A DNA stretch of 64,000 nt from an uncultured Akkermansia sp. (GTDB lineage: Bacteria; Verrucomicrobiota; Verrucomicrobiia; Verrucomicrobiales; Akkermansiaceae). Position 1 is the first letter of the stretch, and each line of letters opens with the position of its first letter. The DNA is taken from positions 19,144-83,143 of the forward strand of contig CANQAC010000004.1 of the NCBI GenBank assembly GCA_947589345.1, in the 5' to 3' direction. The notes under the pieces are model-generated. The model saw only the letters and a list, made by a program, of their open reading frames with translations. It was not told the DNA's origin and made no database searches. The position numbers were made by a program, and so were the translations under genes. Below are positions 34,029-46,015 of the stretch, piece after piece.

Positions 34029-36425
34029 TTAATAGTATGGGGTTAATCCGTGTTTCCAAATATGTTTAAGCTCTGCTATACCAGCCTGCAGCACCACTCG
34101 GCCGCCGGCTTTGAAAGTGAGTTTGTCATCCGCAGTTGTGCCGCCGATACGCGCACAAGGACGCCCCGACATGGCTTGGGCAAACATGTCTGCCATGTCT
34201 TCATCCACCTCCACGAGAAAACGACCTGTACTCTCTGCAAAACACGGGATGACATAGTTGCTCCATCCGTGTTGCGAGGGGAGGGAATCCAAATCAATCT
34301 GCACACCAGCCTTACCGGAGAAAGCCATTTCCGCCGCCGCAACGGCCAACCCTCCTTCGGAAACATCATGAGCGGCCAACACAAGGCCCTTGGTCAATGC
34401 TTTTTCGTAGTATTGCTTGTAAGTAACAAAGTTGGCAGCGCAATCCGTTTGTGGCACTCTCGCATCAACGATACCATGGCGACGAGCGTACACAGAACCA
34501 CCAATCTCATCTTCCGTGTAACCGACCAGGAACAGGGCACTGCCACGATGGCGCAAGGGTGCTCCGCACACGTGTTGGACATCGTCCACCACACCGACCC
34601 CCGAACAAAGGAATGTAACGGGGATATTCACAGGTCCACGCTCCGTTTCAAAGTAGTTGTAGAAAGAGTCCTTACCAGAAACGTACGGTGCACCATACGC
34701 CAATGCAGCATCACGAATGCCTTTGGCACATTCCACGAGGCGACCAAGTTCCGTCGGGCTTTCCGGATTACCCATGCAAAAGTTATCCAACAAGGCAATC
34801 TTGTCCGGGTTTGTCCCACTGATAATCAGCTGACGTACGGTTTCATCCACGGTGCCAACACCCATGGCATAGGGGTCAGTCTTGCCCCACTCAGGCAGAA
34901 TAGCCAAAGCCAGGCTCATCAGTTTGTCTGAACCGTCAATATCAATAACTGACGCATCCTGAGGAGCATCTGCCGAGGCCCCGGCAAGCGGCTTCAGCAC
35001 AGTGTTGCCCTGCACTTCGTGGTCGTACTCTCGGATAATCGGCTCACGAGAAACGATGGCAAAGTCTCCAATTACCTCCTTCAAATCGTCCGTCAAGTGA
35101 GAGTCATCAAGCGCCAAACCTACGTGAGCAGGCGAGGGGGTGAAAACGGAGACTAAATGTTTGGTGGGCGCCTCATGGAGCTTGGAATTATCCAGCTCGC
35201 ATACCAGCTCTCCGCTGTGCCATACGCGTAGCACGCCAGAATCGTTAGATTCACCCAACACCGTCATCTCCGTCTGAAATGTGTCCGCTAAGCGTTGCAG
35301 CTCCGGCACATTTTCCGGCTTCACTGCAAGTACCATGCGTTCCTGAGATTCAGAAAGAAAAATCTGCCACGACTGTAACCCTTCCTCCTTGAGCGGAGCT
35401 CGCTCCAAGTAGATATTTCCACCCGTCTCGGAGAGCATCTCGCCAGCAGCGGAAGAGAAGCCTCCTGCGCCGCAATCCGTCACAAACTCGATAAGCCCCC
35501 GTTCCCGAGCTTCCAATATCACATCCAGCGTCTTTTTCTCTTCAATGGGGTTGCCAATCTGCACCGCCTGTTGGTCCTCAGCCGCTGAAGCCTCCCCCAT
35601 GGCGGCCGAGGAAAAAGTAGCGCCATGCAAGCCGTCCTTCCCGGTTCGGCCCCCGATAACAACCACAGACAGTCCAGGACTCATCTCTTTAGCTATATCA
35701 GCCTGAGGGATCACACCGGCTGTGCCGCAAAAGACCAGCGGATTGTAGATGTAAGCCGGGTCAAATTGAATGGCGCCCGACGTCGTTGGAATGCCCATGC
35801 GGTTACCGTAGTCGCGAACGCCATGCACCACCCCGCGCATAATGCCCAAAGGATGAATGATATTATGTCCCTCCACAAGTTCTTGGGGAGTATCAGGGGC
35901 GCCAAAGCAGAACACATCGAGATTTGCAATGGGTTTGGCTCCCTTCCCTGCGCCCAGAATATCGCGAATCACACCGCCTAGCCCAGTATTTGCTCCTGCA
36001 TACGGTTCAATAGCGCTCGGGTGATTATGAGTCTCCGCTTTCAAACAAACGGAGTATTTATCATCCAATCGAATGAACCCGGCGTTATCCACAAAGCAGC
36101 TTAGTACAAACCCAGGTTTACGCGCCATAATCTCCTTGCTCGGGCGCTGGATGAATGTTTTGTACATGCTTTGAATCTGCTCCGTCTGCCCATTCACCGA
36201 GTGGTCCACCGTAGCGGCGAAGATACGGTGTTTGCAGTGTTCCGACCAAGTCTGAGCGATGACTTCCAGTTCTACATCGGTTGGCTCGCGACCAATATCA
36301 CGGAATATCTGCTGCACCACGAGCATGTCCTCAGTGGAGAGCGATAGCTTCATGTCGTGACTCAACTGAGCGAGAGCCTGCTCATTGAGGTCGCGTATCG
36401 GTATCGTGTGGTAGGTTGCTGGCAT
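34029..36425 (-). CDS. purL: phosphoribosylformylglycinamidine synthase subunit PurL
   Basis: 798 residues, the small-type PurL that needs separate PurS and PurQ. Key blocks are TWSEHCKHRIFAATVD, KAETHNHPSAIEPYAGANTG, GGRTGKDGLHGATFSS, TDCGAGGFSSAAGEML and AAHDVSEGGLAVAAAEMAF. It makes formylglycinamidine ribonucleotide in purine synthesis. The ATG at 36425 lies 2 bases after the purS stop. Confidence 0.97.
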   Translation of the reverse strand: MPATYHTIPIRDLNEQALAQLSHDMKLSLSTEDMLVVQQIFRDIGREPTDVELEVIAQTWSEHCKHRIFAATVDHSVNGQTEQIQSMYKTFIQRPSKEIMARKPGFVLSCFVDNAGFIRLDDKYSVCLKAETHNHPSAIEPYAGANTGLGGVIRDILGAGKGAKPIANLDVFCFGAPDTPQELVEGHNIIHPLGIMRGVVHGVRDYGNRMGIPTTSGAIQFDPAYIYNPLVFCGTAGVIPQADIAKEMSPGLSVVVIGGRTGKDGLHGATFSSAAMGEASAAEDQQAVQIGNPIEEKKTLDVILEARERGLIEFVTDCGAGGFSSAAGEMLSETGGNIYLERAPLKEEGLQSWQIFLSESQERMVLAVKPENVPELQRLADTFQTEMTVLGESNDSGVLRVWHSGELVCELDNSKLHEAPTKHLVSVFTPSPAHVGLALDDSHLTDDLKEVIGDFAIVSREPIIREYDHEVQGNTVLKPLAGASADAPQDASVIDIDGSDKLMSLALAILPEWGKTDPYAMGVGTVDETVRQLIISGTNPDKIALLDNFCMGNPESPTELGRLVECAKGIRDAALAYGAPYVSGKDSFYNYFETERGPVNIPVTFLCSGVGVVDDVQHVCGAPLRHRGSALFLVGYTEDEIGGSVYARRHGIVDARVPQTDCAANFVTYKQYYEKALTKGLVLAAHDVSEGGLAVAAAEMAFSGKAGVQIDLDSLPSQHGWSNYVIPCFAESTGRFLVEVDEDMADMFAQAMSGRPCARIGGTTADDKLTFKAGGRVVLQAGIAELKHIWKHGLTPYY

Positions 36426-36427
36426 AA

Positions 36428-36877
36428 TTAACGGACGCTCCAAGTGTGGATAGCGGGGTTGCACACATCTTTGCAAAAGCGTTCTGCAAGTGCTGCTCGG
36501 TCACCCTCGCCAAAGATGTAAAGGTTTTGAGTGATGGTAAGAGTTCGTAAAGAGAATGGGAGCCCTTTGCGACCCGCATAATTTGTCATGATGGCTTCCT
36601 TTTCCAGGTCAAGCGCCCCTTTTTTGATACCATAGGAAATGCAAAAAAGTTCTCCGGTGAGGGCGGGCTGTCCGCTTTCTTCTACCCGCTGCGAGATAGG
36701 ATCCACCAACACACGGCGCATATATTCGCGCGCCGACTCCACATCCCCATCGCACTCCACAGTGTAAAAGCGTGTGTGATTATAGGTGAGCTTGTCCGCT
36801 ATCGGCGTGTAGAGCAGCTTATTGGCATCAGCGGCTGCCTGAAAACGACTGAATACTTCAAATGTAAGCGTAGCCAT
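36428..36877 (-). CDS. purS: PurS-like subunit, apparently two PurS units in one chain
   Basis: 149 residues, about twice the usual PurS length. It reads as two similar halves. Half one (about 3-66) has a strand TFEVFSRF, a helix, a strand TRFYTVECDGD and a helix ending in VLVDPISQRV. Half two (about 74-147) has LFCISYGIKKGALDLEKEAI, a strand LTITQNLYIFGEGD and a helix ending in VCNPAIHTWSV. Both end in the D/N-P-x-I motif of PurS. PurS normally forms dimers bridging PurL and PurQ; this one may be a built-in dimer, as in the N-domain of large PurL. It sits between purC and purL. Confidence 0.85.
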   Translation of the reverse strand: MATLTFEVFSRFQAAADANKLLYTPIADKLTYNHTRFYTVECDGDVESAREYMRRVLVDPISQRVEESGQPALTGELFCISYGIKKGALDLEKEAIMTNYAGRKGLPFSLRTLTITQNLYIFGEGDRAALAERFCKDVCNPAIHTWSVR

Positions 36878-36913
36878 GGCTCCGGATTGGGTGGATGAAG
36901 ACAGCGCTCACCC

Positions 36914-37618
36914 TTATTTCTGCAGGCGACTGAGCACCTCCGCATATGATTCCATGAACTCGCCGAGGCCTTGTCGGAAACGGTCCTTGTCCATCTTCTT
37001 GCCGGTGGCGACGTCCCAAAGGCGGCACGTATCCGGGGAGATTTCGTCCGCTAGCACGATCTGCTTGGGATCTGTGGCCAGACGCCCAAACTCAATTTTG
37101 AAGTCAATGAGGCGCAGGTTAGCCTTCAGGAAAAACTCTTTGAGAGTCTCATTGATCAGTAGAGCCATTCTCTTGATGTAGGCACATTCCTCCTCCGTGG
37201 CAGCACCCATCTCCCGAGCATAGTCGTCGTTGATAAACGGGTCATTGAGGGCATCATCCTTGTAAGAAAACTCCACGATGGGCTTTGTGAAAGCGGTACC
37301 TTCCTTCACCCCCATCCGCTTGGAGAACGATCCGGCCGCCACGTTGCGTACGATCACCTCCAACGGCATGATACTCACCTTCTTGACCAAAAGATTAATG
37401 TCATCAACATCACCCACGAGGTGCGTTTTCACGCCTTTGCCCTCAAGCATCTTGTAGATGATCAACGTGATGGCTTTATTCATGCGGCCTTTGTTTTCAA
37501 AATCTTCTTTTTTCACCCCATTAAATGCAGTGGCGGAGTCTTTGTACTCCATGCGCAACACGTTGGGATCTTCCGTCGTAAACAGTCTTTTGGCTTTACC
37601 TTCGTATATGGGTTCCAT
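36914..37618 (-). CDS. purC: phosphoribosylaminoimidazole-succinocarboxamide synthase
   Basis: 234-residue SAICAR synthetase. The sequence begins MEPIYEGKAKRLFTTEDPN, with the ATP-site motif YEGKAKR, and continues with DSATAFNG, EVIVRNVAAGSFSKR and LIDFKIEFGR, then LADEISPDTCRLWD. The start at 37618 is the family's normal N-terminus and has a strong promoter upstream with a leader of about 30 bases; the frame open to 37798 runs back through the groEL terminator and is not used. It heads the purC-S-L-Q operon. Confidence 0.97.
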   Translation of the reverse strand: MEPIYEGKAKRLFTTEDPNVLRMEYKDSATAFNGVKKEDFENKGRMNKAITLIIYKMLEGKGVKTHLVGDVDDINLLVKKVSIMPLEVIVRNVAAGSFSKRMGVKEGTAFTKPIVEFSYKDDALNDPFINDDYAREMGAATEEECAYIKRMALLINETLKEFFLKANLRLIDFKIEFGRLATDPKQIVLADEISPDTCRLWDVATGKKMDKDRFRQGLGEFMESYAEVLSRLQK

Positions 37619-37652
37619 GGCGTGAGTGGGGTGTGCTTTCAGCCCCGCGCCA

Positions 37653-37680
37653 ACTATACGCTCCCTCACCCGAATGTCAA
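37653..37680 (-). promoter_or_regulatory. purC operon promoter
   Basis: On the minus strand a perfect TTGACA (37675-37680), a 16-base spacer and TATAGT (37653-37658). The -10 box ends 34 bases before the purC ATG, so this operon has a real leader, unlike many other genes here. Confidence 0.8.
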
Positions 37681-37756
37681 GCTGTATTTGCTCAGTGAAT
37701 GCGGGCACTCTGGCACAAAAAAATGAATGCAGCGATAGCATTGGCGAAGAACCTAC

Positions 37757-37791
37757 AAAAACCGGCGCGCCAGCCAAAGCGGACGCGCCGG
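37757..37791 (-). terminator. groEL rho-independent terminator
   Basis: On the minus strand CCGGCGCG (37784-37791) pairs with CGCGCCGG (37762-37769) and is followed by TTTTTG. It lies 25 bases after the groEL stop. Confidence 0.88.
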
Positions 37792-37816
37792 GATACAAAC
37801 AGTAGTCGAAAGCAGC

Positions 37817-39481
<1,665 letters not shown>

Positions 39482-39490
39482 TTAAGTGTG

Positions 39491-39778
39491 TTATTTGATG
39501 ACGGCGAGAATGTCGCTTTCATTAATGATGGTCAGGGTCTCCCCATCCACCACGATCTCGGTACCACCGTATTTGGTAATCAGCACCTTGTCGTTCACTG
39601 CCACATTGAAGGGAATCTCCTTGCCATCCTTATCCCTGCCGCCGGTGCCGACGGCAATGACGATAGCCTGCTGGGGCTTCTCCTTAGCGGTATCCGGCAG
39701 GAAAAGTCCACCGGCTGTCTTGCTTTCTGCTTCTTCGCGCTTCACGAGCACGCGTTGTCCTAATGGTTTGATGTCCAT
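39491..39778 (-). CDS. groES: co-chaperonin GroES
   Basis: 95 residues, Hsp10. The family motifs [20 protein letters not shown] at the start and [11 protein letters not shown] toward the end are present, and the mobile loop is [13 protein letters not shown]. It caps GroEL. It lies 89 bases downstream of dnaK and is probably read through from the dnaK promoter; I found no separate promoter of good quality. Confidence 0.98.
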   Translation of the reverse strand: MDIKPLGQRVLVKREEAESKTAGGLFLPDTAKEKPQQAIVIAVGTGGRDKDGKEIPFNVAVNDKVLITKYGGTEIVVDGETLTIINESDILAVIK

Positions 39779-39819
39779 GTTAGTATATTCTGTTGGGGTT
39801 AAAGTTGATTGGGTAAAAT

Positions 39820-39847
39820 CGCCGTCGACGGCGGGGAGGATCCCCGC
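39820..39847 (-). other. two adjacent GC-rich hairpins between dnaK and groES
   Basis: On the minus strand GCGGGGA-3-TCCCCGC (39831-39847) is followed, overlapping by 3 bases, by the palindrome CGCCGTCGACGGCG (39820-39833) and ATTTTACC. It could be a partial terminator or an mRNA processing/stability element that sets groESL against dnaK levels. Confidence 0.55.
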
Positions 39848-39867
39848 GCGACAACAGCGGAAGTCTG

Positions 39868-41898
<2,031 letters not shown>

Positions 41899-41919
41899 TT
41901 ATTTTCAATATAATAAAAA

Positions 41920-41946
41920 ATTATATCGTTATAGCCTGTGCGACAA
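41920..41946 (-). promoter_or_regulatory. dnaK promoter
   Basis: On the minus strand TTGTCG (41941-41946), a 15-base spacer and a perfect TATAAT (41920-41925). The -35 box lies inside the promoter-proximal palindrome. Predicted transcription start near 41913, leaving about 130 AT-rich bases before the ATG. Confidence 0.65.
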
Positions 41947-41996
41947 TTTGTCATACAGAGGCGACATTATGTCGCATGATAGCGACAAATTGACGC
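41940..41996. promoter_or_regulatory. three tandem 15-bp palindromic operators upstream of dnaK
   Basis: GCGACAATTTGTCAT (41940-41954), GCGACATTATGTCGC (41961-41975, perfect around its centre base) and GCGACAAATTGACGC (41982-41996) have centres at 41947, 41968 and 41989, exactly 21 bp apart, about two helical turns. The consensus is GCGACA-N3-TGTCGC. The first overlaps the dnaK -35 box, as expected for a repressor site. This is not the CIRCE (TTAGCACTC) or HAIR sequence. Confidence 0.85.
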
Positions 41997-42018
41997 AACT
42001 CAAAGCCCGAGCAGAACG

Positions 42019-43776
42019 CTAAGTTAATTCCCAGGAAAGGATGCGGGCGGAACCCACGGGAATAAGCAGTGGAAGACCTGGGCCGAGCAAACTCTCGCGG
42101 TCAATGGAAATAGGAGGAGTGAGCGGATCAAGAAGGTCGCGAAAACAAAAAGCAGGGGCAAACCGACGAGACCAATTGCAAGCATCCTCAGAGAAATGAA
42201 TGCGAACATCCATATCCGACGAGGGGGAAAAATTGCAAGCGACGAGACAGGCCGAACGGGTGGCGGGGTCAAAACGCAGGAAAGCGTAGACACGATGACC
42301 GGAGGTCGCTTCGCCGGGATCGCGACCGAATTGGACTGTCTGCTGATTAGCCCAATTGAGGCCGTAAAATCCTCCCTGAGCAAAGGCCGGCAGTTGCAAG
42401 AGACGCATCAGTGAAGCGCAGAAATGGCGAAGGTCACGCAAAGGCGCAGGCAAGAGCGCCCCATCGCAAAGACCGTGATGATACCAAAGCTGCAGACGCG
42501 GAAGAGATGTGTAGTCGAAGATAGAGGTGCGACCATTATCGCCGCCGAACCCCGTTGGTCCATCAGCACGCTCGGCGACCTCTTGACCATTGTAGAAAAG
42601 AACGGGGCCGCAGGTCGTCGTAAATTGAGCAACCATAGCCGCGCGAGCAACTTTTTCACCGCAGCCGCCCCAAAAGAGCGGGGAAGCCATACGCGGTTCA
42701 TCATGGTTTTCCACGTAACGCACTCCGCCATGGAACAGAGGGTTTTCCGGACGATGAAAGCGATCGAGGTCATTCGCCCAACCTCCACTCTCATACAACC
42801 CACGCAGGGCATGGTAAGCATCAGCATCATACACCGCATCAAACCCGGCCTCTAACAAGGCAGTCAGCGCATCCCCAGGTGTCAGTTTCATGCCATCGTT
42901 ATACGCCTCAGCCACGAAAAAGGCCTCCCCACGCATCCGCGCGTGAGCTATGACCCAGCGCCAAAACGGAAGCGGCACCATGTGAGCCATATCGCAGCGG
43001 AATCCTCCCACCCCCATACTCTGCCACCACGCCAACACTTTATCAAGCACTACCCAGGTGCGCGGCAAAGCTTCACGCCGCGCCATAAGCCCGGGAAGAG
43101 CTTCCGCCTCTGCCGCGCCATGCCGATAATCACAGCCGTAATTGAGCTTCACGGTTTCGTACCAATCGGTATCCAGCGGATTCCACGTGGCAGCGTTGTT
43201 GCCCGTCACGCGACCGCAGCCCCGTTCCTGCCGAAATTCACCTGCCGGCAACATCATGCGCCCGTCGCTGGCCCCGCGCTCCAAATAGTAGAAAGAATTG
43301 TTGCGTTCAAAAAAAAGATCGGTGCGATCCTGACTTCCAAACTCTGCCTCTGGAGCCACCGTGGACGCATAGCATCGCGACACGTGATTGGGAACAAAAT
43401 CCATCATCGGCACCATACCGAACTGCCGTACTCGGGCAAGCAAATTCCGGTATTCCTCCAGTCGGTTCTCCGGCTGCAACGCCAAGTCGGGGTCCACATC
43501 AAAATAATCCACGACAGCATAGGGACTGCCAGCTATCCCTTTCACCACGCACTCCGGGTGCGCAGGCAAGCCCGGGCACTCCGTTCGGGTGGCATGCCGC
43601 AGAACTCCGGTAAGCCACAAGTGAGTCACTCCCATGCACGCCAGCTCATGCAACGCTTCATCCGTAACCCCGGCAAAGGTGCCGCAGCCGTTCTGCTGCT
43701 TGCTTCCCCATGCCCTGCCTCCTTTCTTCTCATTTGAAAAATGCCGCACGAACAATTGGTAAATCACCGCTCTCAT
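42019..43776 (-). CDS. GH13 alpha-amylase family glycosidase
   Basis: 585 residues. The (beta/alpha)8 catalytic domain shows the GH13 conserved regions: DFVPNHVS (region I), GGFRCDMAH with nucleophile Asp262 (II), FFVAEAYND with acid/base Glu290 (III) and VENHDEPR with Asp359 (IV). A C-terminal beta domain follows. No signal peptide is seen, so it probably acts on maltodextrins or glycogen in the cytoplasm. It is monocistronic, between the AbiE pair and dnaK. The exact specificity (amylase, maltosyltransferase or similar) is open. Confidence 0.9.
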   Translation of the reverse strand: MRAVIYQLFVRHFSNEKKGGRAWGSKQQNGCGTFAGVTDEALHELACMGVTHLWLTGVLRHATRTECPGLPAHPECVVKGIAGSPYAVVDYFDVDPDLALQPENRLEEYRNLLARVRQFGMVPMMDFVPNHVSRCYASTVAPEAEFGSQDRTDLFFERNNSFYYLERGASDGRMMLPAGEFRQERGCGRVTGNNAATWNPLDTDWYETVKLNYGCDYRHGAAEAEALPGLMARREALPRTWVVLDKVLAWWQSMGVGGFRCDMAHMVPLPFWRWVIAHARMRGEAFFVAEAYNDGMKLTPGDALTALLEAGFDAVYDADAYHALRGLYESGGWANDLDRFHRPENPLFHGGVRYVENHDEPRMASPLFWGGCGEKVARAAMVAQFTTTCGPVLFYNGQEVAERADGPTGFGGDNGRTSIFDYTSLPRLQLWYHHGLCDGALLPAPLRDLRHFCASLMRLLQLPAFAQGGFYGLNWANQQTVQFGRDPGEATSGHRVYAFLRFDPATRSACLVACNFSPSSDMDVRIHFSEDACNWSRRFAPAFCFRDLLDPLTPPISIDRESLLGPGLPLLIPVGSARILSWELT

Positions 43777-43785
43777 CCGACGCTC

Positions 43786-43815
43786 ATCTTATCATTGACT
43801 CCCTTCGTTGTCGAA
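43786..43815 (-). promoter_or_regulatory. possible amylase promoter, near-leaderless
   Basis: On the minus strand TTCGAC (43810-43815), an 18-base spacer, TAAGAT (43786-43791), then 9 bases to the ATG at 43776. The -35 match is weak. The rest of the 292 bases up to 44068 shows nothing clear. Confidence 0.4.
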
Positions 43816-44068
43816 CATATATCTTCCCTCTCGCCATCCCATATACCCGCATTTCCCCGGCGCAGGAAATAAGGAAGCCCCCAAGGTTACCCCCAAGTCG
43901 CATTTAAACAGAGAAATTCTTAGGGCGAAACAGTAACACTGACGTCATCGAGTGCAACAGGTCTTTAGAGGTCTCCTCCTTTTAAAATACCACAAAGACG
44001 ACTCTTCCAAATGCGAGGAGAACTACCGAGAAATCGAATTCAAGGAAGAATTTACTTCGCTTCTTTAG

Positions 44069-44941
44069 TCACGCTCGCGTTCTGAGAAATGCCTTCCTTG
44101 CAACATCTACGCGAGAAATAAGCATCTCATGCACTCGTCCAAATGCTTCCTCCGCATTGAATGCGACCGAGGGCAAAACGATAGAGGGGATATCCGCGAG
44201 ATAATCCACATTTGCCAATTTCTCCTGCATGCCCATTTCAAATTGCCGCTGCGTGGGGATCTTACCGCTTGATACGTACATGTAGTGACAAAAACACTCC
44301 ACAAGGCGCGCCGCATCGATGTCGGCGTGTAATAATGCATAGTCTAAATCAAAGAGATCCCTGCCTTTTCTGCGCTGATATAATGCACGCATCTTCGTGC
44401 CCAGCAGCTCTTCCAATTCATACGTCAGAACATCACTGCTTCCGGTGAACCAGTCATTACGTACAGTGAAAGGGATCACACGCCACGGCAATACATGAAA
44501 ATGCTCCCGCCCATTGACCTCTACCTTAAGTCGCATCTTTTCTACGGGATCAATTTCAGATTCATACCTATACAGCAGAGTATTGTTGATGCGGGTTGGT
44601 TTTACCCGGGGTTCCGGCATATAGGATAAAGCTTCTCTTAAATGGTCAAGGATCTCTTTGATTGGACCGGCTTGAATCTGTACAAGATCAATGTCCTCCG
44701 AATACCTTGGTTGCGGTTTTAAATATAGCTTATGCAGCGCGGTACCTCCGCGAAAGGCCAGACGTTCCTTGAGAAAGGAATCTGAAAAAATGGCCACCAG
44801 AGTGCGACTGATCAAAAGATCCTGCTCCACCATGGATTCTGTAAACCAAGGGTGTTCGGGTCGCCATTCTCGTATGTATTCGCTGTTAATCAGCGAGATC
44901 GTTTTCTGGGTGTGCGTTAATGATAACTTTCCATTTCGCAT
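44069..44941 (-). CDS. AbiEii-type nucleotidyltransferase toxin
   Basis: About 290 residues. The nucleotidyltransferase motif of the AbiEii/AbiGii family is present (LAFRGGTALHKLYL, then RYSEDIDLVQI with paired acidic residues), as are YELEELLGTKMRALYQRRKGRDLFDLDY near the third acidic site. Such toxins modify tRNA or nucleotides and cause growth arrest during phage infection. The start is uncertain: ATG at 44941 overlaps the antitoxin gene by 56 bases, GTG at 44968 by more, and a non-ATG start nearer the antitoxin stop is possible. Confidence 0.88.
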   Translation of the reverse strand: MRNGKLSLTHTQKTISLINSEYIREWRPEHPWFTESMVEQDLLISRTLVAIFSDSFLKERLAFRGGTALHKLYLKPQPRYSEDIDLVQIQAGPIKEILDHLREALSYMPEPRVKPTRINNTLLYRYESEIDPVEKMRLKVEVNGREHFHVLPWRVIPFTVRNDWFTGSSDVLTYELEELLGTKMRALYQRRKGRDLFDLDYALLHADIDAARLVECFCHYMYVSSGKIPTQRQFEMGMQEKLANVDYLADIPSIVLPSVAFNAEEAFGRVHEMLISRVDVARKAFLRTRA

Positions 44942-45710
44942 CCATATCGGAGTTGTTGCACACTTCACCGGGGGAAAGCGGTACCGGATGCAAACGGAAG
45001 CGAGACGTCAACTGCCTGTGGAAGGAGTCCGCAGCGGCGCTTTCTCCGAGCAAACGATCCATCATATACCCCAACCGCTGAGATGCTGACACCGGCACGT
45101 TTTTCATGAGAAGATCAGGCAGCTGCTCCCAGTGACATGCCTCCATAAGCTCTGCAAGCACCGTGAGCACATGAGATAACCCTCCGGAGGCGTGCACATA
45201 CTGCACAAGAGACAGCGCAGTGAACTCCGGCGTTGTAACGTTCATAGCGCCATATTGCGTTTTTACTCGACGCGTCAGTTCCGCCGGAATCACTTCGCCA
45301 AAGCTACGTTTCGCGATAAAATCAATTCTGTTGGCGCCTTTGACCGTACCCCTGAGTGGAGGGTTCGAAGTCATCACGGTAAATCTCATGGGCCTTTGGT
45401 GAGCCGCTCCGTAAATTGCCGCGGCATTCAACAGAGAAACACAGTAGGGCCTTCCTAAGTATGCCATAAGCTTGTCGATAAACTCGCCAGGCGGCATCAT
45501 TCCCACACCGCGGTACTCTAAAGGAAGAATCAAATAGAAACCTCGCCATACGCCAACAATAGTCTTTCGTTTTTTCTCGCGGTACAGTCCTGCTCGCAGA
45601 ACAGCCAGCGGCATCTCCGTAAAAGCGGCTTTCAGTTCCTCAAGTGTGAACGTGATTTTGCCATGTTCAGCTTGTTTCTCAATCCAACTTTTTACGCTTG
45701 CTTTTTTCAT
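44886..45710 (-). CDS. AbiEi-type antitoxin / autoregulator
   Basis: 274 residues from the ATG at 45710. The N-terminal winged-helix domain (TFTLEELKAAFTEMPLAVLRAGLYRE) and the following AbiEi domain (YCVSLLNAAAIYGAAHQRPM, then VTTPEFTALSLVQYV) match AbiEi antitoxins. AbiEi proteins repress their own promoter through inverted repeats. A 15-bp inverted repeat lies immediately upstream. The toxin gene overlaps its 3' end, the normal antitoxin-first order. Confidence 0.88.
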   Translation of the reverse strand: MKKASVKSWIEKQAEHGKITFTLEELKAAFTEMPLAVLRAGLYREKKRKTIVGVWRGFYLILPLEYRGVGMMPPGEFIDKLMAYLGRPYCVSLLNAAAIYGAAHQRPMRFTVMTSNPPLRGTVKGANRIDFIAKRSFGEVIPAELTRRVKTQYGAMNVTTPEFTALSLVQYVHASGGLSHVLTVLAELMEACHWEQLPDLLMKNVPVSASQRLGYMMDRLLGESAAADSFHRQLTSRFRLHPVPLSPGEVCNNSDMDAKWKVIINAHPENDLAD

Positions 45711-45757
45711 TTTTGCTTGCAATATAATACAAAAATTTTATCATATTGCAAGCAAAA
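45711..45757 (-). promoter_or_regulatory. AbiE operator-promoter with 15-bp inverted repeat
   Basis: TTTTGCTTGCAATAT (45711-45725) and ATATTGCAAGCAAAA (45743-45757) form a perfect inverted repeat with a 17-base gap. On the minus strand TTGCAA, 16 bases and TATTAT lie inside it, so one arm covers the -35 side and the other the start of the transcript. Bases 45758-46015 beyond it contain nothing I recognise. Confidence 0.82.
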
Positions 45758-46015
45758 TATCTATCTACCCTCAAAAAGAGTCTCCGCATTGCCTCAAAAA
45801 TAAAGTCACCGAAGGGATGTTAGAAACGAGGGCAGAGGATTTTCTGAAAGCTTGATGCCTCAGAAATGACGGGGTAATATCAAACACATACCATTCAAGA
45901 TGAGTAAACAAGCGAGAACAGGGTTACTTTTTCCTCGGGGAAGAAGTTTTGTCAGGAGCAGTATCGAGTACGGACAGGAATACTGTGGTGAAACCGAGGA
46001 CGACAACCCCGCGCA

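Noticed and set aside
37619..37798. N-terminal extension of purC
   Set aside because: It runs through the groEL terminator and the purC promoter.
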